Of a DNA stretch of 7,037 nucleotides, positions 4,526 through 7,037 are shown in pieces. A model generated the notes under the pieces. The model was not told where the DNA came from. It made no database searches and saw only the letters and a program-made list of their open reading frames with translations. Source of the stretch: an uncultured Bacilli bacterium (GTDB taxonomy: Bacteria; Bacillota_I; Bacilli_A; RF39; UBA660); the NCBI GenBank assembly GCA_944351345.1, contig CALVPO010000075.1:1-7037 (forward strand), given 5' to 3'. Position numbers and translations under genes: made by a program. Numbering within the stretch: the stretch's first letter is position 1; the number at the start of each line of letters is the position of its first letter.

Positions 4526-6040
4526 CTATTTTAGATTGCATATATATTTTTTATTTCTTATGGTTATTTCTAGCCAAATTTTGGATGCATTTTCTATTTC
4601 TTTATCAACTTCTAAATATAATCCTTCATGGTAACTACCTGGTGTTTTGTTTCCTAATACTGCGTTAGTATATTCTTTATCGTTTATTTTATATTTTAAT
4701 TTTACATAATTTTCTAAGAATTCATTGATGGTAAATTTGTCAGGAATTTGATATGTTAATTTTAAGTGCATTATTGTTTTACTAGCACTCGTTATATTCA
4801 TTTTACTAGTGTATGTTCTACCACTTACTTCATAATTATATGTATATTCAAATTTATTTTTTATTTCATAATTGTTGATAGTAATATTGCCTGATTCTAA
4901 TGGGCTATTGCTTAAATCAATTGTTTCAGTTAATTTATAATTTTTTGATTCATCTATTTCGTCTATATTTACTGGGTTTATATTTATTTTTTTATTTCCA
5001 GCATATATTATTTGCATTTTATCATTTATATCTTCATTTTTTACGTTAAAGATAAATATATATGTTTTAGGTGAAGATATACTTTGACCTCTATAGCTTG
5101 TCCCTAGATCAATAAAATTATTATAGTATTTTTGATTAATTGTATATGTGTTATTGTTTGTTTTTAAAATTATATTACTTGTATTTAACTCACTTACTGT
5201 CATTTTAGAAGCTATTGAAATTTTTACTATTAGATATTTTGTATCCGTTGATGTAATTACTTCACCACTATAGCTTTTGTTAGTAATATATGTTTTTAAT
5301 ATAGTAAAATTATAGTTATCTGTAGATACTTGTTCATTTTCATTATATACTTTATTTATTATTTCTCTATTTATAGTTATTGTTGATGCTAATATTATTA
5401 ATACTATAACTATAATTGTGTTTATAAATAATTTGTTTTCTTTATAATAATATTTTAGTTCTCTTATATTTCTTCTTATTTTTCTTTGTAAATCTTCAGT
5501 ATGTCCTATTGTTAATTCTACTTCTTCAGCATCTGTTATATCTAACTCTAATTCTGCTATATCTTCTTTAAAGTTAAATTTTTTAATATCAAATCCTAAG
5601 CCTCTTACTAGAGTAAAGCAAATAGATATATATTGAAATATAATTATTATTCTTAATAAATCTCTATTTAATCTTTGAGTTTTAGCATCTAGGGTTGCTA
5701 TATATATATCATTTAGGCCATCATATGATATATTAATTATGACCGCTACTACTAAATATAGAGCAATTAAGATTAAATATAATAATTTTGGTTTCTTTTT
5801 ATACCGCATTAAGGCATATATTATTAGACAAATTATTATGGATGCTATTACCGCTATTAAATAATAGTTTGTTATATGATTTATAGCATTTAATTTACTT
5901 TCTGATCCTGCTATAAAATCATTATAATATTTTAATAATGCATTTACTTTTATTGCTAATAGTATATATATTGCTGTTAATATTAGATGAATTAATTTAA
6001 AGTGTTTTATTAAGAAGCCATAAGGTTTTTTTAGTATCAA
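4526..6040 (-). CDS. Five-pass membrane protein with large extracytoplasmic beta-rich domain, 504 aa
   Basis: The family is not recognised. Hydrophobic segments lie at about residues 14-33, 56-78, 86-105 and 130-146. A cytosolic linker follows, acidic at 158-176 (EDIAELELDITDAEEVEL) and then basic, and a fifth segment at about 205-223. Residues 226-504 form a Thr/Asn/Ser-rich, strand-rich part with two sections (about 240-355 and 365-504). The first recalls DUF4352-like immunoglobulin-fold modules (YLIVKISIASK, then a YRGQ turn and an IFNVKN strand). By topology this part should lie outside the cell. The start is TTG at 6040, preceded by AGGGGTGAT at good spacing; no ATG nearby has a comparable site. 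It lies between the LysM gene and the EIIB-like gene in the same direction, with its own likely promoter. A role in envelope sensing or assembly is only a guess. Confidence 0.85.
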   Translation of the reverse strand: MILKKPYGFLIKHFKLIHLILTAIYILLAIKVNALLKYYNDFIAGSESKLNAINHITNYYLIAVIASIIICLIIYALMRYKKKPKLLYLILIALYLVVAVIINISYDGLNDIYIATLDAKTQRLNRDLLRIIIIFQYISICFTLVRGLGFDIKKFNFKEDIAELELDITDAEEVELTIGHTEDLQRKIRRNIRELKYYYKENKLFINTIIVIVLIILASTITINREIINKVYNENEQVSTDNYNFTILKTYITNKSYSGEVITSTDTKYLIVKISIASKMTVSELNTSNIILKTNNNTYTINQKYYNNFIDLGTSYRGQSISSPKTYIFIFNVKNEDINDKMQIIYAGNKKININPVNIDEIDESKNYKLTETIDLSNSPLESGNITINNYEIKNKFEYTYNYEVSGRTYTSKMNITSASKTIMHLKLTYQIPDKFTINEFLENYVKLKYKINDKEYTNAVLGNKTPGSYHEGLYLEVDKEIENASKIWLEITIRNKKYICNLK

Positions 6041-6066
6041 AAAATATCACCCCTATTCTTTAGTTA

Positions 6067-6095
6067 ATTATACAATAAAAATAGAGAAATTAAAA
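6067..6095 (-). promoter_or_regulatory. Likely promoter of the 504-aa membrane protein gene
   Basis: A perfect TATAAT lies at 6072-6067 on the - strand, 27 bases before the TTG start. The -35 region 17 bp upstream is weak (TTTTAA, 6095-6090) and overlaps the LysM gene terminator stem. Confidence 0.5.
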
Positions 6096-6106
6096 GTTAT
6101 TTCTCT
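6073..6106 (-). terminator. Intrinsic terminator of the LysM gene
   Basis: AGAGAAAT (6106-6099) and ATTTCTCT (6090-6083) pair perfectly on the - strand over an 8-base loop, followed by ATTTTTATTG. The LysM stop codon (6099-6097) lies at the base of the loop, so gene end and terminator overlap. Confidence 0.8.
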
Positions 6107-6549
6107 TTAAAAACTATTATTTGTTCTGGAGCTAGGTAGATATTAGGATTTTCTTCTATTAATTCATCTAAAGTTGTATTTAAATTTTCTATTATATCAT
6201 TAATTGTATCTGATTGCTTGGTTAAGTAGACTGTAAGGCCATTTTTTGGTAATAAAATAGTTTGATTTGGATAAATATAATCATCTTTATCTAATCCATT
6301 TATTTTTAGTAATAATTCATAATCTATGTTATTGTTTTTTGCTATTTGATATATACTATCTCCTTTTTTTACTGTGTAGTACCTATAAGTTTTATTTTGG
6401 TCTATTGGTACTATTATTTGAGTATTTGGTATTGGCTTATAATTATCATCGAGGCCATTTATTTTTAGTAAAATAGATTCTGTTGTTCCATATTTATTCG
6501 CTATTTGCTGTAAGGTATCTTCTTTTTGAATATTATAAATTTCATACAT
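6097..6549 (-). CDS. Triple LysM domain protein without signal peptide, 150 aa
   Basis: The protein is three tandem LysM modules, which bind N-acetylglucosamine-containing glycans such as peptidoglycan: about residues 2-50 (YNIQKEDTLQQIANKYGTT to PNTQIIVP), 54-102 (YTVKKGDSIYQIAKNN to PNQTILLP) and 105-150 (a diverged copy, YLTKQSDTINDI to PEQIIVF). I chose the ATG at 6549 because GGAAGTGAT, nearly the ideal Shine-Dalgarno, stands six bases before it and the protein then opens directly with the first module, as in SafA-type LysM proteins. An upstream ATG at 6612 would add 21 residues but has only an A-rich leader. Neither start gives a signal peptide, so classical export is unlikely. A spore-coat or mother-cell role would fit, but this is inferred. 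It is the first gene of the - strand block and diverges from rpmB. Confidence 0.85.
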   Translation of the reverse strand: MYEIYNIQKEDTLQQIANKYGTTESILLKINGLDDNYKPIPNTQIIVPIDQNKTYRYYTVKKGDSIYQIAKNNNIDYELLLKINGLDKDDYIYPNQTILLPKNGLTVYLTKQSDTINDIIENLNTTLDELIEENPNIYLAPEQIIVFKEK

Positions 6550-6629
6550 AAAGTTATCACTTCCACTAATAAAATATGTATAATGTTTTTTTTTGTTACT
6601 GGGTATAAGCATTTTTTTCTTTAAAATAT

Positions 6630-6658
6630 TTGACTTAATTTATTTTTTATGTTAAAGT
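6630..6658 (+). promoter_or_regulatory. Promoter of rpmB
   Basis: TTGACT (6630-6635), a 17-bp spacer and TAAAGT (6653-6658) form a sigma-A-type promoter with a good -35 box and a 4/6 match at -10. It lies about 30 bases before the start codon. The ribosome site AAGGAGGGA at 6674-6682 is near ideal. Confidence 0.6.
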
Positions 6659-6688
6659 TAATATGCGATATTTTAAGGAGGGATTATA

Positions 6689-6895
6689 ATGGCTAAGAAT
6701 TTATCAAATAAAAAGACTAATAAAGCTAATAATAGACCTAACTGTTTAAAGGTTACTAAAAAAGCTCAAAAAGTTAATTTACAACCTGTTAAAATCATTA
6801 ATAATAAAGGTAAGGTTGAAAAAGTTAGATTGAGTGCTAGAGAAATTAGAGCTTTAGAGAAAAATGGTTCTATATCTTTAAATAATGTTGCTTAA
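6689..6895 (+). CDS. rpmB: 50S ribosomal protein bL28, 68 aa
   Basis: A small, very basic protein with the bL28 pattern. NKKTNKANNRPNCLKVTKK corresponds to the usual GKKTxxGNNRSHAxNxTKR, followed by KVNLQPVKI, a short Gly-containing turn and VRLSAREIRALEKNG, matching the family's V.VSAR..R.L.K.G end. bL28 binds 23S rRNA near the exit-site side of the large subunit. Length is normal for the Gram-positive form. Only one cysteine (Cys19) is present, so this is a zinc-free type. The GNNRSHA segment is altered to ANNRPNC, a noticeable change in a conserved stretch. The ATG at 6689 has AAGGAGGGA seven to eight bases upstream. It is a single-gene unit with its own promoter and terminator, divergent from the LysM gene. 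Confidence 0.85.
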   Translation: MAKNLSNKKTNKANNRPNCLKVTKKAQKVNLQPVKIINNKGKVEKVRLSAREIRALEKNGSISLNNVA

Positions 6896-6903
6896 TTATA
6901 GAT

Positions 6904-6930
6904 AAGGTATCTTTTATGATATCTTTTTTT
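6904..6930 (+). terminator. Intrinsic terminator of rpmB
   Basis: AAGGTATC (6904-6911) pairs with GATATCTT (6918-6925) over a 6-base loop. One pair is G-U in RNA, and the T-run continues to 6930. It starts 9 bases after the rpmB stop. The remaining 107 bases to the window end show no supportable gene. Confidence 0.8.
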
Positions 6931-7037
6931 ATATGTTAAAAATCTAAATACTTTTTTCTAATAATAGACCTGTTCGGCAAGCTCAATTATAAATTTTGAT
7001 TATATAAACAACAAATTATTCTTAACCTTTTTTCATA

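Noticed and set aside
6267..6476. Open frame of 69 codons on the + strand
   Set aside because: It is the reverse of the second LysM region, very rich in Leu, Tyr and Phe as expected from antisense of AT-rich coding DNA, and has no ribosome site.
6550..6612. N-terminal extension of the LysM protein from ATG 6612
   Set aside because: The upstream sequence is only A-rich, while a near-ideal ribosome site precedes ATG 6549, where the first LysM module begins.
6990..7037. Possible tail of a - strand gene entering from the right edge
   Set aside because: Only 16 open codons are present before a stop, with no recognisable sequence; too short to support.

Overview
This is an AT-rich window from a low-GC Gram-positive bacterium, most plausibly a reduced-genome member of the Bacilli (for example an uncultured gut lineage). 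The evidence is Firmicutes-type tRNAs, Shine-Dalgarno sites of the AGGAGG type, a bL28 of Gram-positive type and a candidate cluster of Spo0A boxes. Tryptophan is encoded by TGG in guaD and in the 504-residue gene, so the standard bacterial code fits. I cannot name the genus.

Layout. Positions 1-704 (+ strand) hold the tail of one gene and a complete 193-codon gene, neither recognised, followed by a weak terminator at 811-840. Positions 705-1700 are decayed DNA. They contain no intact gene on the + strand. On the - strand lie a family-2 glycosyltransferase start with three in-frame TAA codons, which runs in frame into an unrelated sequence, and the C-terminal stub of the gene before it. Positions 1800-1968 hold two - strand tRNA genes, Leu(UAG) and CAU (most likely Ile2), with a clear promoter, an A-tract upstream element and a terminator at 1720-1753. 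Positions 2061-6549 are a gene block entirely on the - strand. In transcription order it holds a three-LysM protein, a five-pass membrane protein with a large outer domain, a membrane-anchored EIIB-like protein, an orphan sensor histidine kinase, a stand-alone Smr protein and a guanine-deaminase-like enzyme. Positions 6689-6895 hold rpmB (bL28) on the + strand with its own promoter and terminator.

How they may work together. The kinase, smr and guaD genes have 16-base gaps and look like one operon. Their leader carries three TGTCGA(A/C) elements, two of them exactly 10 bp apart. This matches the Spo0A 0A-box and suggests that the kinase is tied to a Spo0A phosphorelay. A signal-less LysM protein that begins directly with its first LysM domain resembles spore-coat LysM proteins such as SafA in architecture. 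A sporulation-linked reading of this block is therefore coherent, but it is an inference.

The least explained parts are the EIIB-like protein, which has lost the phosphorylated cysteine, its large membrane-protein neighbour, and the degraded region to the left of the tRNA genes.
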